Shown: positions 49,141 to 61,033, numbered from the stretch's first letter. The stretch is DNA of 64,000 bases from Chondrilla cf. caribensis (GCA_964020155.1 OZ026565.1:4338553-4402552); one strand, 5' to 3'. Program-made: numbers and translations. Notes: a model not told the origin generated them from the letters alone.

Positions 49141-50160
49141 TACCATATATATTCCCATGTAGCTAGATCAGGAGTGTGTGCTGGGTCATCAAGGTTCTAC
49201 TGCACATTCAACCATGAATTGATCGGATGCGGTAATTTTCTGATCGATCAGTCAGTCAGCTGAGTTATGCAACTGTATATTTAAATTTGAAATTTTAGGA
49301 ATTTCTTTGTGGTTACTTTATTTAAGTGTGGAATTAGGATAATGATGAAACAAATCAAAATGGGAGCATCAGTACTCATAATGGTCATATAATATTATAT
49401 AATCGACAATACATTACAATATGTATATATACTGTATATATGATCTAAATTTTATATGTATACAACAGCATTTAGGCCTACAGCAAATACACTTAACTTC
49501 ATATTCCTATCGCTTAGTTACTTATAATGCTGCGGCACCCCTATATAAAAATCAATATAAAGATCACCCACTCAGGGCAGAAGACACAGATATATATATG
49601 TATGGAGAGCTTTACAGGAACTTTTGAATTTCCACAGAGATATGTGGACAGTACTTGGTCATTCCACAAATGCAGAAAACACTATTCTGGCTGGGAGGTC
49701 AGTCGCAACTCCCAAAGCTCCCATAATGTCATAAAACATTAATTTTGTATTGATTTTATATCAAATGATAGCTATGAGTGCATTCTGATATCAATACATT
49801 CGTAAGTACATACATACGACGTACACATTAATTATTGACATGAATGCAATGTCATGCAAATATATAATAATTGAATTTTTATAATGCGTACATACATATA
49901 TATATATAATAATATACGCACATAAACCATTCAATAACAACAATCATTATACAAAATATAAATTATATATATACATATTGTCATAAGCAATGCATTGTCC
50001 TAGGATATATAGAGCGATAAAACATTCCCTTACAATCCCACACACTGTACATGCAACCTCCACCTGCAGGAAGGGGAAAGAGGTTGGGTTAACCAGTATA
50101 TGAATGGTTTGGCATCAGTACACATGCACACACATGTACTCTGTCCTCAGGTAGCTATAT
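49141..50160. other. Intergenic AT-rich stretch within the segmental duplication
   Basis: Gene-free sequence repeated at 61242-62330, about 97% alike by eye. It contains short ATATAT runs. Small ORFs (such as 49527-49742) are kept in both copies but only because the copies are recent. No RNA gene recognised. Confidence 0.6.
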
Positions 50161-51125
50161 CAACACTAGTACGGGTGGTCTTTACATAGATGTGTATCGG
50201 GGTGTATTCTCAAGATTAATGTATTTTGGATACTTCAGAAATACTCACTTAGGACATGTGGTCTGTATGGAGGTGGTATTTACCACTAATGAACTACACA
50301 TTATGCATAGAGTCGCATTATGTGGAGCTAACAGTCTCCATACTAGAGTCACATTATGTGGAGTTAACAGTCTCCATACTAGAGTCGCATTATGTGGAGT
50401 TAACAGTCTCCATGCTAGAGTTGCATTATGTGGAGTTAACAGTCTCCATACCAGATACTTATGTACACCATATGAACCATGCCATTGCACAACTTGCGAT
50501 GTTATGTGATTAGGTTGTGGTCATAGTCAACCACATCTGTATAACGTGCTGCTGCAAAGTCACTTACAGTGAATTCCTGTCAATCCACAACCACACTTCC
50601 ACCACAACTTATTTCCTGTATAGACTGATATAACCAATTGATAAACATCAATGTCAGGAAGTCAGTTCATATACAACCCGACATTTTCTACCTACGTATG
50701 TTTAGGTATGTAATATATACCATTATATTATATACACAACATTAGTAATAATACATGACATTGTCTGCCTACAGTACACAACAAGGATGAGATTGTGGCC
50801 ATAACTCCACTGTAAGCCCCCGTGTGTGTGGGTAAAGGCATGCAATATTGTCCCCAAAAATCAACAACAGTGCTTTCAACATGCACATCTACCATTTATG
50901 GATCACTTATACCATTATTCCTATATGGCTGCAGTTATTAATTGAATCAAGCTGATGATGGGAAGCAGATAAGGTGATGCCTATTGGAGAGGAAGCTTTA
51001 AAACTACTAGCAAGGGGGAGACAATCAAATTGGCAAGTAACTGCATACATCCTGTCAGGAATGAATATATTATTCCAGTCTTGTATACCACGGGAATTGA
51101 TCATTAGTCGAGTTGCTACAAAATT
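50160..51125 (+). promoter_or_regulatory. 7TM upstream module, copy 3
   Basis: Includes four tandem copies of a 39-bp repeat (cagtctccatactagagtc, gcattatgtggagttaa; 50310-50460), then the conserved block gcccccgtgtgtgtgggt to ttgctacaaaattATG. A probable 5' UTR intron spans about 51037-51107 (CAA|GTAACT to TTAG|TC). The same donor position is GTAAGT in the diverged copy at 54691, which supports it. Confidence 0.5.
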
Positions 51126-52178
51126 ATGGATGAATCAGAAATATGGAATGTCTCCACGAATTTGACCATGAATACAACCACAGTTAGTGACCCGCCTACG
51201 TTCGCTAGTATTCTTGGAGTGGAAGGCTACTATGCGGTTGTTTCTGTTCTTCTTGCTACTCTTGTCCCAGCACAACTATTCCTGAGTGTCATCACCATAG
51301 TGGGACTGTGTGTTGGGAAGGAATTCAAGCAGTTCAAGCTTCAGCGTGCGTTGATGATAGCCATGGTAGCAATGGGCTTTGTCTCCGCTACATCCGTGGT
51401 GATGTTCTCGATTGCCGAATATCTCTTCCTGAACCGCAACACAGAGGTTGGAGCGGCATTCTGTCATGGAGGATTACTGTTTCGTCGTCTCGATTTCGTG
51501 TTAAGGGATGTTTTTTTGGTGTTTTTCTCAGTTTTAGTCTTCATTGTAATCAAATACGGACGGCAGAAGGTCAGAGTAGCCTATTTCAGCATCGCATTAC
51601 TGCTAGTAGTAACCCCTATCCTCATTGTAAGTATCGTGTTCCTAATTCCATCAGTTTTCAATTTTTCACTCCCACTTGACGGAGTAGTCTGTCGTAGTAA
51701 AGGATCAGTTGCGAATTATGCAAGCCTAGCAGTGCTGTTTATTCTGCCAAGTATCCCTCCCCGTGTCATCTCTAGATCTGTGGGAATCGTGATTGCCATT
51801 CTTGTATTTGTGAAGCAGCACAGTGACACACTGGATGAGAACAAGAAATTTAAAGTAGCCGTTTTGAAGTTTCTGGCAATTGTGACCATCATGAATGTAT
51901 TACTTATAGTTCGTTTCATACTCGATTTTCTACACTTCATGTCTCCTTTTGTCCGTTTCAATGATTATGAGACTGCTTTAATAGTCATTCCACACCTGGT
52001 ACACTTCGTCTTACCTAGTGTACCAGCTATAATCACCCCGCTGTTGTTGATGGTGGTGTTTAAACCACTCACTGCAGCCATCAAGACACTATTACTGCCA
52101 TTGTGTTGTGAACGTTCCAATTTTCAAAAAAAAGGGAGCTCGAATCACAACGACAATCAACTCAGGAGGGAGCAGTGA
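51126..52178 (+). CDS. 7TM receptor-like protein, paralogue 2 (350 aa)
   Basis: MDESEIWNVSTNLTMNTTTV start with several N-glycosylation sites, then seven membrane segments collinear with paralogue 1. Distinct features: loop 2 FNFSLPLDGVVCRSKGSVAN, PPRVISRSVGIV in TM5 (a two-residue RS insertion), and a longer loop 3 (LHFMSPFVRFNDYET). The intracellular loop KQHSDTLDENKKFKVAVLKF is identical to the paralogues. The tail is LPLCCERSNFQKKGSS. Orphan GPCR-like; ligand unknown. Intact in every position I checked. Confidence 0.9.
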   Translation: MDESEIWNVSTNLTMNTTTVSDPPTFASILGVEGYYAVVSVLLATLVPAQLFLSVITIVGLCVGKEFKQFKLQRALMIAMVAMGFVSATSVVMFSIAEYLFLNRNTEVGAAFCHGGLLFRRLDFVLRDVFLVFFSVLVFIVIKYGRQKVRVAYFSIALLLVVTPILIVSIVFLIPSVFNFSLPLDGVVCRSKGSVANYASLAVLFILPSIPPRVISRSVGIVIAILVFVKQHSDTLDENKKFKVAVLKFLAIVTIMNVLLIVRFILDFLHFMSPFVRFNDYETALIVIPHLVHFVLPSVPAIITPLLLMVVFKPLTAAIKTLLLPLCCERSNFQKKGSSNHNDNQLRREQ

Positions 52179-52266
52179 CAAAGAACACCCTCTACTCAGG
52201 ATGCGTGCTTAATGATGAGTGTAATATTAAAAACCGAATGTTTAAAGATCAGACTTATTTCACACA

Positions 52267-52272
52267 AATAAA
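52267..52272 (+). terminator. Polyadenylation signal of 7TM paralogue 2
   Basis: AATAAA within cacacaaataaacta, 89 bp after the stop; the same context follows paralogue 3 (55981-55986) and the fragment at 63231 (63589-63594). Confidence 0.6.
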
Positions 52273-52439
52273 CTATGTGCCCTACTTGCCTGTATAATGG
52301 TACCAACTTGTATTGTTGTATGTACTATTTCAAGTATACCTATTTTGTCAAATATTTACTATAGTGTGTATGGATAAATTAATATGGTACAATCGTTGTA
52401 TTACACTGTACAATCCTAATAAATGCTTCATGCATATGA

Positions 52440-54600
52440 TAATATAACTTTAACCCCAGTGTGGTAATTTCTGTATTTCATTGCCGGTCACCACCCATGT
52501 CCTCTCCAGGAAATAATAACTATATTAACAAATAATAACTCAAAAACTAACAGTAACTAATGGTAGCATACACATCCATCTGGATGCATTATAGAGCTCA
52601 AGGTGAACTATGAACCCTGTTAGGTGCAAACTCAAAATGACCATTGAAAAGAAATATAAACTTCAAATCCATGTGTAGAAGGAAAATCTACAAAATATTT
52701 CAAAATTAATTATGTACCATATGAAAAATGGGGAGTAATTTTGATTGGCCCCAAAACGTATCATTTTTGCTATCAGAAGGACCGTACTGGTTTAAAGAGT
52801 GTGTCTGTGCATCCATATTTGTGCATAACATGCATACAAAAGAGGCCGTGGTGACAAGAAAATTTGACAATGTTTGCTTGTCACCACGAGGCCTATAGCA
52901 CACTCAGGATGGTGTGTATGCATCCGAAATTGTGTTGGTGTGTTTGGCATGGACACTGGGCAGCCTGGTGACCAGCAATGGAATGTGAACTTACCTGAGT
53001 GATCATTACAAGGTATATTGCACTCATATTGGAATGTACATACAAAAATATAATAATAATATGCAATATTATATAATATTACATATACTTTTGCATGTAC
53101 ATTCCAATAAGAGTGTAATACACCTTGTAATGATCACTCCAGTAAGTTCCATATGGACACCAGGGAGAATGTTTGATCTGTGATAAACGTATCATTCTTG
53201 TCATCACAAAGACCGTATTCATTCCAGGAGTGTGTCCGTGCATCCATATTTGTGCACAGGAGAGCCCATGGTGACAAAGAAAATTGACATTTTTTGCTTG
53301 TCACCATGAGGCCTATAGCACACTAAGAACGATGTGTATGCATACGAAATTGTGTTGGTGAGTTTAGAATGGATACTGGGCAGCCAGAAGTTGTATTACA
53401 CTTATATTGGAGTGTACATACAAAAGTATAAATATGTGTAAAATATTATATTTGCCATATGGACACCAGGGAGAATTTTTGATCTGTGATAAAACGTATC
53501 ATATTTTTTATCAGAAGGACCATATCCAGGAGTGTGTCCGTGCATCCGGATTTGTGCTATGGTGCATCACATACACACTGGAGAAGCTGCGGTGACAAAG
53601 AAAAAATTGACATTTTTTGCTTGTCACAACAAGGCCTATAGCACACTCAGAACGATGTGTATGCAAATGAAATTGTGTTGGTGAGTTTGGCATGGACGCT
53701 GGGCAGCCCCTGGTGACCAGCAATGGAATGGGAAATTCCTCGGGTGATCACCACAAGGCAATTACACTCATATTGGAATTTACATGCAAAAGTATAAAAT
53801 GCAATATTATATGTGCCACATATAAAATATATATAAAACATATCATTTTTGTTATCAGAAGGAACATAGTAGTTCCAGGAGTGTGTCCATGCATCCGTAT
53901 TTGTGCTATGGTGCATCACGTACACACCAGAGAGGCCATGGTGGGAAGAAAAAATTGACATGCATTATTTGCTTGTCACCACATGGCTTATAGCACACTC
54001 AGGACGGTGTGTATGCATACAAAATTGTGCTGGTGAGTTTGACATGGACACTGGGCAGCCTGTGGTGACCAGTGACAAAATCTTAAATCACCTGGCCAGT
54101 CACCAAGAAGTCTATAGCACCTTCATTAGAATGTAGATAAAAGTACATGTATAAATATAATATGTATCATATGGACACAAGGGAGCTTCTATGACCAGTG
54201 GCAAAATACATATTGTTGGTCACCACAAGGTCAGTACCACCTCCAGGAGGGTGTACATGCATCGGTATTTGTGCTACGATGCACCACATGGACACCAGAG
54301 TGGCCGTGGTGACCACAATAAAATTTGACATTTTATTGCTGGTCACCACAAGGCCTATAGTGCACCCAGGAAGGCGTGCATGCAGCAGGAATTGTATTGA
54401 TAAGTTGGATAAGGACATTGGTCAGCCCATATGACCAGTGTTCATATCCATGTGAGCCCGTGGCGACCAGTGATAAAATGAACGATAAGACGAACCCGAG
54501 TTTTTAAACTCGAATTACTTGTTCTCCTATTTAATTTTCCTACGTGCGTTAAAAATATTAAGCCACCGAATGTAGCTAGGGTTAAGGGGAAGCACAGAGC
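52440..54600. repeat. Gene-free stretch of diverged family C copies
   Basis: Five or six C-type units of 250-350 bp: caggagtgtgtccgtgcatc, cggtgacaaagaaaaaattg, gcttgtcaccacatggctta, aattgtgttggtgagtttgg and ggacactgggcagcc. They are much more diverged than the 29-31 kb array. Positions 52440-52710 recur at 56530-56810, downstream of the next receptor gene. A fragment of B (aatattaagccaccgaatg) is at 54546. Confidence 0.82.
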
Positions 54601-54628
54601 TTCTTCTCCAAGATAAGGTGATACCTGT

Positions 54629-54871
54629 CGGAGAAAAAGCCTTATTAAAGTACTAGCAAGAGGGAGAGTCCGAGACGATCAAATTGGCAAGTAAGTGCAT
54701 ACATCTACTACAACTACTTTAATCATAGATTTTTCGTTTATCCATACTATTAGATACTCGACCTTATATTCTTTAATGGGAGCCTTAATAGTCGCCCTCT
54801 GGGCTAGTGGCCTCCCCAGTCTGACCCAACCTACATCCTTTCAAGGATAGATCTAGAGCTGCAACGTGATC
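54629..54871 (+). promoter_or_regulatory. 7TM upstream module, copy 4 (short, diverged)
   Basis: Only the last segment of the module is kept: gataaggtgatacctgtcgg, gtactagcaag, caaattggcaa|gtaagtgca. The perfect donor GTAAGT at 54691 and acceptor atctag at 54856 suggest a 5' UTR intron of about 166 bp. Confidence 0.45.
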
Positions 54872-55933
54872 ATGTCAGTGGGTGAAATATGGAGTAACTC
54901 CACGAACGTATCGAATACAACCACAGTTAGTGACCCACCTACGTTCGCTAGTATTCTTGGAGTGGAAGGCTACTATGCGGTTGTTTCTGTTCTTCTTGCT
55001 ACTCTTGTCCCAGCACAACTATTCCTGAGTGTCATCACCATAGTGGGACTGTGTGTTGGGAAGGAATTCAAGCAGTTCAAGCTTCAGCGTGCGTTGATGA
55101 TAGCCATGGTAGCAATGGGGTTTGTTTCCAGTACATCCGTGGTGATGTATTCGATTGCTGAATATCTCTTTCTGCACCGCAACACAGAGGCTGGAGCGGC
55201 ATTCTGTCATGGAGGAGTACTGTTTCGTTGTCTCGATTACCTGTTAAGGGATGTTCTTTTGGTGTTCTTTTCCGTTTTAGTCTTCATTGTAATCAAGTAC
55301 GGACGGCAGAAGGTCAGAGTAGCCTATTTCAGCATCGCATTACTGCTAGTAGTATCCTTTATCCTCATTGCTAGTATCGGGTTCCTAATTCCATCAGTTC
55401 TCAGTTATTCGATCCCAATTGACGGAGTAGTCTGTCATAGTTACGGATTACTTGCGGGTTATGCAAACATACTATTGCTGTTCGTTCTAACAAGCATCCC
55501 CCTCCGTGTCATCTCTGTGGGAATCGTGATTGCCATTCTTGTATTTGTGAAGCAGCACAGTGACACACTGGGTGAGAACAGGAAATTTAAAGTAGCCGTT
55601 TTGAAGTTTCTGGCAATTGTGACCATCATGAACGCATTGCTCATAGTTCAATTCGTACTCGAGTTCATACCTGCTCTTCTGGTCCGTGACAATGAGACTG
55701 CTTTCATAGTCATCGCACACCTGGTATACTTCGTCTTACCTAACGTACCAGCTATAATCACCCCGCTGTTGTTGATGGTGGTGTTTAAACCACTCACTGC
55801 AGCCATCAAAACACTATTGCCATGGTGTTGTAAATGTTCCAATTTTCAGAAAAAAGTGGCTCGAATCACAATGACAATCAACTCAGGAGGGAGCAGTGAC
55901 AAAGAATACCCTCTACTCAGGATGCGTGCTTAA
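54872..55933 (+). CDS. 7TM receptor-like protein, paralogue 3 (353 aa)
   Basis: MSVGEIWSNSTNVSNTTTV start, then the shared TM1-TM3 block and seven hydrophobic segments. It is the most divergent of the four: loop 2/TM5 reads IPIDGVVCHSYGLLAGYANI, loop 3 IPALLVRDNETAF, and the tail is longer (KCSNFQKKVARITM to LLRMRA). An in-frame GTG six bases upstream is unlikely to be used. Orphan GPCR-like receptor, same topology and Cys pair as its paralogues. Confidence 0.9.
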   Translation: MSVGEIWSNSTNVSNTTTVSDPPTFASILGVEGYYAVVSVLLATLVPAQLFLSVITIVGLCVGKEFKQFKLQRALMIAMVAMGFVSSTSVVMYSIAEYLFLHRNTEAGAAFCHGGVLFRCLDYLLRDVLLVFFSVLVFIVIKYGRQKVRVAYFSIALLLVVSFILIASIGFLIPSVLSYSIPIDGVVCHSYGLLAGYANILLLFVLTSIPLRVISVGIVIAILVFVKQHSDTLGENRKFKVAVLKFLAIVTIMNALLIVQFVLEFIPALLVRDNETAFIVIAHLVYFVLPNVPAIITPLLLMVVFKPLTAAIKTLLPWCCKCSNFQKKVARITMTINSGGSSDKEYPLLRMRA

Positions 55934-56960
55934 TGATGTATTAAAAACTGAAGATTTGAAAATCAAACTTATTTCACACAAATAAACTACATACCCCATT
56001 TGCCTGTATAACAGTGCCAACATGTATGGTATGTACCATTCCAAGTATATAATATTATATCATATCTATATACCAGTGTGTATGCATGTGGTACAATTGT
56101 TGTATTATAATATTGTACAATCCTAACAAATGTTTGCATATGGCAAATTCAAATCATGTTGGAACTCTTTAATATGTATCTTTGAGGTATAAGCTACACT
56201 GGCTGTCCTATGATTTCTATGCAAATAGTGTACTTAAATCTCATTAGTCTCAATTACTAGATGGCTTAAATCTCAAGGCATATCCAACTCAGTTTCTAGT
56301 ATTTGTGGGACAAATTTCTACTGTTCAGTTATGAGTATGGTAACACATGAGGTCAATTTCAGGTCAATCTAGATTCCAGTACGTATACAATATAATATAA
56401 TCAGTATAGCGTACACGAATCGGACAAAACTCAGTATTGCATGCAGGCACCACAGTTCCTCAGTATATATAAATGACACAAAGTTACATAATACTTTTGT
56501 GTGTATATATTCATATGGAGGTGCTAGACTTCATGATATAACCCTAACCTCAGTCTGGTAATTTCTACATTTCATTGCCGGTCACCACACATGGCCTCTC
56601 CATAACACATGGTAATAACTCAGAAACTAACGGTAACTAGTGGTAGCATGTACATCAATCTGGATGCATCATAGACCTCAAGGTGACCCTCGAGATACAA
56701 AAGAACCCTGTATATCACAAACTCCAAATAACCATTGAAAAGGAATAAACTTCAAATGCATGACATTTGTGTAGATCTGAAGGAAATTCTACAAAATACT
56801 TCAAAATTTATATATAATAATATAATATGTAACTTGTGAATTCATGCACTCTGAAATTAATGTGAATAAGCTCTGCATTGAGCCGTAATAAGAACTTAAC
56901 AATGACTAAATGATATCATTGTTCACTCAGTTTGAATAATTTGGCTGATTTCCAATTTAA
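55934..56960. other. Gene-free 3' flank with diverged family C fragment
   Basis: Contains the polyadenylation signal at 55981-55986, AT-rich sequence shared with 63720-64000 (gtatctttgaggtataagct), and a C-like segment at 56530-56810 shared with 52440-52710. No ORF with coding character. Confidence 0.6.
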
Positions 56961-58053
56961 AGGTCACCTACTTCAGGTTCAGGAATCTGTACGACACCTT
57001 GAGGATCTTGGATGATGACACCTTGAGGATCCTCCTCAACATCTCGAGGATTCTGCCCGATACCTTGTCAATCCACCAACAGACAATAATTGCTCTCGAA
57101 AGACAATCAACTTCCCCTCATCCTCTGGTAATTCTCGGAGTGACATCCATGACTCTGAAGGAATATCCACTTGTGTTGATAGAGCACTCATAACTGTTGC
57201 CATGGGAACCATGACAACCTCACGACCACTCACATAGAGGAGGTTGTCCCTATACTGAAGAAGTTGGCAATTCTTGTGGACGTCTGCTCCAGAGCTCACC
57301 GGACACTGGCTCAACGTTGACCACTCCTAGCGTGACAAATTCTGATCAAAACCAAGCAGCCTCACTTGACCTTTAAACTCTCCCTTCCTGAACCCTATGA
57401 CAATAAATATATAAGCAACTTCCGATACACAATGATACAGTGTAATCAAAATCAATCTGCAAATTAAAGGTATATCGATTGAATGCACACTTTGGTTGAG
57501 ATGGGCCGAGAGTGAGTATGAAGTGAAGGGGCTTCATGAAAGAATACTCTGTCCCAATAACATATAGGCGTGGTAAACTTGTGGCAGAAACTGATTAATT
57601 CCTCATTACTGGAGTATCAATTTTCACCATCTAACCTTTTTTGTGGAGATAAACAAGACCCTTACAAACCTGGAGGAGGATCGATATTTTGGCGTCGAAT
57701 GGGAAGGAGGCTCTACCGGGTCCTTCCGGTGAAGTGTCCCTGAGATGACACGACAAGCTTTTCTCCATTCTCTCCATCACGAGTAGAGGCGGTTTCGGAT
57801 GATACTCTTCTTCGAACGTTATCCCGTAGAGCGTCACAATGTTGGGGTGTCTCAAAGAGGACCAGATACGACACTCTCTCTCCCATTCCCCGAATCGAAT
57901 GGTCGTTGGATCTCTCGGCTTTCTGAACTTCTTGACGGCGTAGTTTACGTGGTCGCATTCCGCTTCGTAGACTTTAGCAAAGGACCCCGCGCCAATTTTG
58001 TCCCCCAAGATTACACTGTTCCACCCGTACTCTTCGAGTGATTCGGAAGCCAT
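56961..58053 (-). pseudogene. Decayed kinase-kelch copy
   Basis: The kinase N-lobe is intact from MASESLEEYGW to VCKGLVYLHKKG (58053-57637), then a stop falls exactly before the HGD catalytic loop. The C-lobe, TPKGG exon and first blades are missing. Kelch remnants resume at about 57600 (SATSLPRLYVIG), 57400-57330 (GEFKGQVRLLGFDQN, then an in-frame TAG), and 57314-57080 (NCQLLQYRDNLLYVSGREVV, LIVFREQLLSVGGL). The tail keeps EDPQGVIIQDPQGVVQIPEP, a short version of the Gln/Pro repeat. At least two stops and a frame change make a full protein impossible; a 140-aa truncated kinase N-lobe could still be expressed. Confidence 0.85.
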
Positions 58054-58482
58054 TTAAATTTCTCACTGACTATAATTATCCTGGTGGACAGGTAATAGTG
58101 TCATTCGCATTACATCATAGATACTCCAACATGCACACTGGGGGCTAACCCTGACCCCTTCTCGCCTCCATTTCTTGAAATGGGACTTTGTCCCGGGAAG
58201 CGAGTCTGGCTACGCGAGACCAGATACACTCGCATGTGTTAAATCATGTGGCCTATATACCTAGTCCATCCTAACTATATTAGTTTAATATGGACGCTGG
58301 GCAGTTCATGGTGACCGGCAACAACATGTAAAATCATGTGGCCTATATCGGACCCTCCGTATAAGTCACAGATGTCACATATTTTTTGTACATACGGTGA
58401 AATAGGAGGAAAAAATAATTATTGGTGAACACATCCTGGCAGAGGTTATGGAATTATCGAACCTAACTGGGGACATGAACTG
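58054..58482. other. Spacer between kinase-kelch pseudogene and duplicated block
   Basis: Includes a C-like fragment (ggacgctgggcagttcatgg, caacaacatgtaaaatcat, 58290-58340). No gene seen. The duplicated block begins at attatcatcagaaatac, the same point where fragment 1 ends at 46433. Confidence 0.55.
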
Positions 58483-59060
58483 AATTATCATCAGAAATAC
58501 TTCCTATATCAGTGTATGAGGCCTATAACCCTAGCTACATTCAGTGGTGCTTAATACCTTTCAATATAGAATTCAGGAGAATAGGAGGAAAAGCAGTAAG
58601 CACCTTTTGTTGTAGCTCATGGAAAAGGGGTTGTGTCGGCCTGACATTTTCAGCACATCTAGCCAGGGACATAAAAATAATTTTGAAACAACATCCATTT
58701 CCGCATGTTGCCTGTATAATTATTTCTACATTTGAAAGTGCATACTGTTTTTCAATGTATGGGAGAGAACAGGATGAGAAAAACCAAGTAATTTCCTGCA
58801 TACTCCATGGGAGAGGGGTGTGTGTCAACATGGTATTTCACCAGACCCTACCAAATATTACAAGAGCATGTATCTTGGAGAAGAAGCTTCCTACTTCACC
58901 CATAACCCTGGCTACATTTGGTGCTCTAATGTAGGGGAGAGAGTATAGGAGAAAAAACACTGGCACAGGTCATAGAAGAGGTTGGGTTAGGGGCATTGTA
59001 TGGAGATGGGATTGTTTCAGAATTTAGTTCATATCCCCATCTAGGTCTGATAAAATAATA
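58483..59060. repeat. Diverged family B copies at the duplication edge, copy 2
   Basis: Same as 46428-47000, with an additional aggagaataggagg segment that copy 1 has lost. Confidence 0.82.
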
Positions 59061-59349
59061 TTATCAGGTTTATACGTCCACATGTACATATGTTATATTA
59101 TAAAATGATATGTCTTTTATCTATTAATACATACATTATGCTGTGCTGAGTACACATACTGTAACTGTTACAATAACTAGTGTTGTTTTAGTAAGCCAGT
59201 GACAGCATAGGTATTATAGACCCATATATATATACGTACAGGTCTGTAATATGTACAGTTCTATACACAACTATTGTAATTATAATTATTATGTACTTAT
59301 GTATATGGTTGACTACAGTGCACAACAAGGATGGGATTGTAGCCATAAC

Positions 59350-59681
59350 TCCACTGTAAAGCCTCGTGTGTGTGGGTAAAGGCATGCAATATTGTATAAC
59401 AACATTACTTTCAACATGCACATCTACCATTTATGGATCACTTAGACTATTATTCCTATACGGCTGCAGTTCCTAACTGGATCAAGCTGATCACTTTAAT
59501 TTCAAATTGGTGATTGGAAGCCGATAAGGTGCATGATGCCTATTGAAGAAGAAGCTTCAAAACTACTAGCAAGGGGGAGACAATCAAATTGGCAAGTAAC
59601 TGCATACATCCTGTCAGGAATGGATATATTCCAGTCTTGTATACCACGGGAATTGATCATTGGTCGAGTTGCTACAAAATT
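59350..59681 (+). promoter_or_regulatory. 7TM upstream module, copy 5
   Basis: Conserved block gcctcgtgtgtgtgggtaaa to ttgctacaaaattATG, almost identical to 47300-47620. A probable 5' UTR intron runs from caa|gtaact to tcattgg. Here the acceptor AG seen in other copies is altered to GG, so another AG (ttccag at 59630) may be used. Confidence 0.5.
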
Positions 59682-60707
59682 ATGGATGAATCAGAAATAT
59701 GGAATGTCTCCACGAATTTGATCATGAATACAACCACAGTTAGTGACCCGCCTACGTTCGCTAGTATTCTTGGAGTGGAAGGCTACTATGCGGTTGTTTC
59801 TGTTCTTCTTGCTACTCTTGTCCCAGCACAACTATTCCTGAGTGTCATCACCATAGTGGGACTGTGTGTTGGGAAGGAATTCAAGCAGTTCAAGCTTCAG
59901 CGTGCGTTGATGATAGCCATTGTAGCAATGGGCTTTGTTTCCGCTACATCCGTGGTGATGTTCTCAATTGCCGAATATCTCTTCCTGAACCGCAACACAG
60001 AGGTTGGAGCGGCATTCTGTCATGGAGGATTACTGTTTCGTTGTCTCGACTATGTGTTAAGGGATGTTCTTTTGGTGTTCTTTTCAGTTTTAGTCTTCAT
60101 TGTAATCAAATACGGACGGCAGAAGGTCAAGGTAGCCTATTTCAGCATCGCATTACTGCTAGTAGTATCCCCTATCCTCATTGTAAGTATCGTGTTCCTG
60201 TTTCCATCAGTTGTCAATTATTCCCTCCCATTTGACGGAGTAGTCTGTTATCCTCAAGCATCACTTGTGACTTATGTAAGCCTAACAGTGCTGTCCACTC
60301 TGACGAGTATCCTCCTTCGTGCCATCTCCGTGGCAATCGTGATTGCCATTCTTGTATTTGTGAAGCAGCACAGTGACACACTGGATGAGAACAAGAAATT
60401 TAAAGTAGCCGTTTTGAAGTTCCTGGCAATTGTGACCATCATGAACATATTGCTCATAGTTCAATTCATACTCCAGTTTGTAGTTCCTTCTCTGGTCCGT
60501 GTCAATGAGACTGCTTTCATAGTCATTGCACACCTGGTATACTTCCTCTTACCTAACGTACCAGCTATAATCATCCCGCTGTTGTTGATGGTGGCGTTTA
60601 AGCCACTCACTGCAGCCATCAAGACACTATTACTGCCATCGTGTTGTGGAAATTGTCAGAAAAAAGAAGCTCGAATCACAAAAAATCAACTCAAGGGAGA
60701 GCAGTGA
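59682..60707 (+). CDS. 7TM receptor-like protein, paralogue 4 (341 aa)
   Basis: MDESEIWNVSTNLIMNTTTV start; an ATG-less upstream extension of the frame is probably 5' UTR. Seven membrane segments. Loop 2 (NYSLPFDGVVCYPQASLVTY) and the C-terminal tail (LLPSCCGNCQKKEARITKN) match paralogue 1, of which this is the segmental-duplication partner; loop 3 (VVPSLVRVNETAF) differs. It retains the N-terminal segment lost in paralogue 1. Orphan GPCR-like. Confidence 0.9.
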   Translation: MDESEIWNVSTNLIMNTTTVSDPPTFASILGVEGYYAVVSVLLATLVPAQLFLSVITIVGLCVGKEFKQFKLQRALMIAIVAMGFVSATSVVMFSIAEYLFLNRNTEVGAAFCHGGLLFRCLDYVLRDVLLVFFSVLVFIVIKYGRQKVKVAYFSIALLLVVSPILIVSIVFLFPSVVNYSLPFDGVVCYPQASLVTYVSLTVLSTLTSILLRAISVAIVIAILVFVKQHSDTLDENKKFKVAVLKFLAIVTIMNILLIVQFILQFVVPSLVRVNETAFIVIAHLVYFLLPNVPAIIIPLLLMVAFKPLTAAIKTLLLPSCCGNCQKKEARITKNQLKGEQ

Positions 60708-60773
60708 TAAAGGATACCCTCTACTCAGGAGATGTGTGTGATGATGAGTGTATTATAATTTAAAAGCTGGATG

Positions 60774-60779
60774 AATAAA
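60774..60779 (+). terminator. Polyadenylation signal of 7TM paralogue 4
   Basis: AATAAA 67 bp after the stop, as in paralogue 1. Confidence 0.6.
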
Positions 60780-61033
60780 ATCAAAAATGTCGTCAAACTG
60801 ATCCCAACAACTCACTATACCTGTACTGTAACATTCAACAAATTTCACCATATGGATCAGTGATGTATGCAATTAAATTTATGCTCTTAAATTTATGCAC
60901 ATATTGGAAACATTATAATTACTCTGTATATAATCCAACTTCATTTATAATCTGGCAATATTCTGAGACACATTCATTATGTGCATATATGCTATACTGT
61001 ACTATTGAACCACCATACTCCGACAGCCTAATA

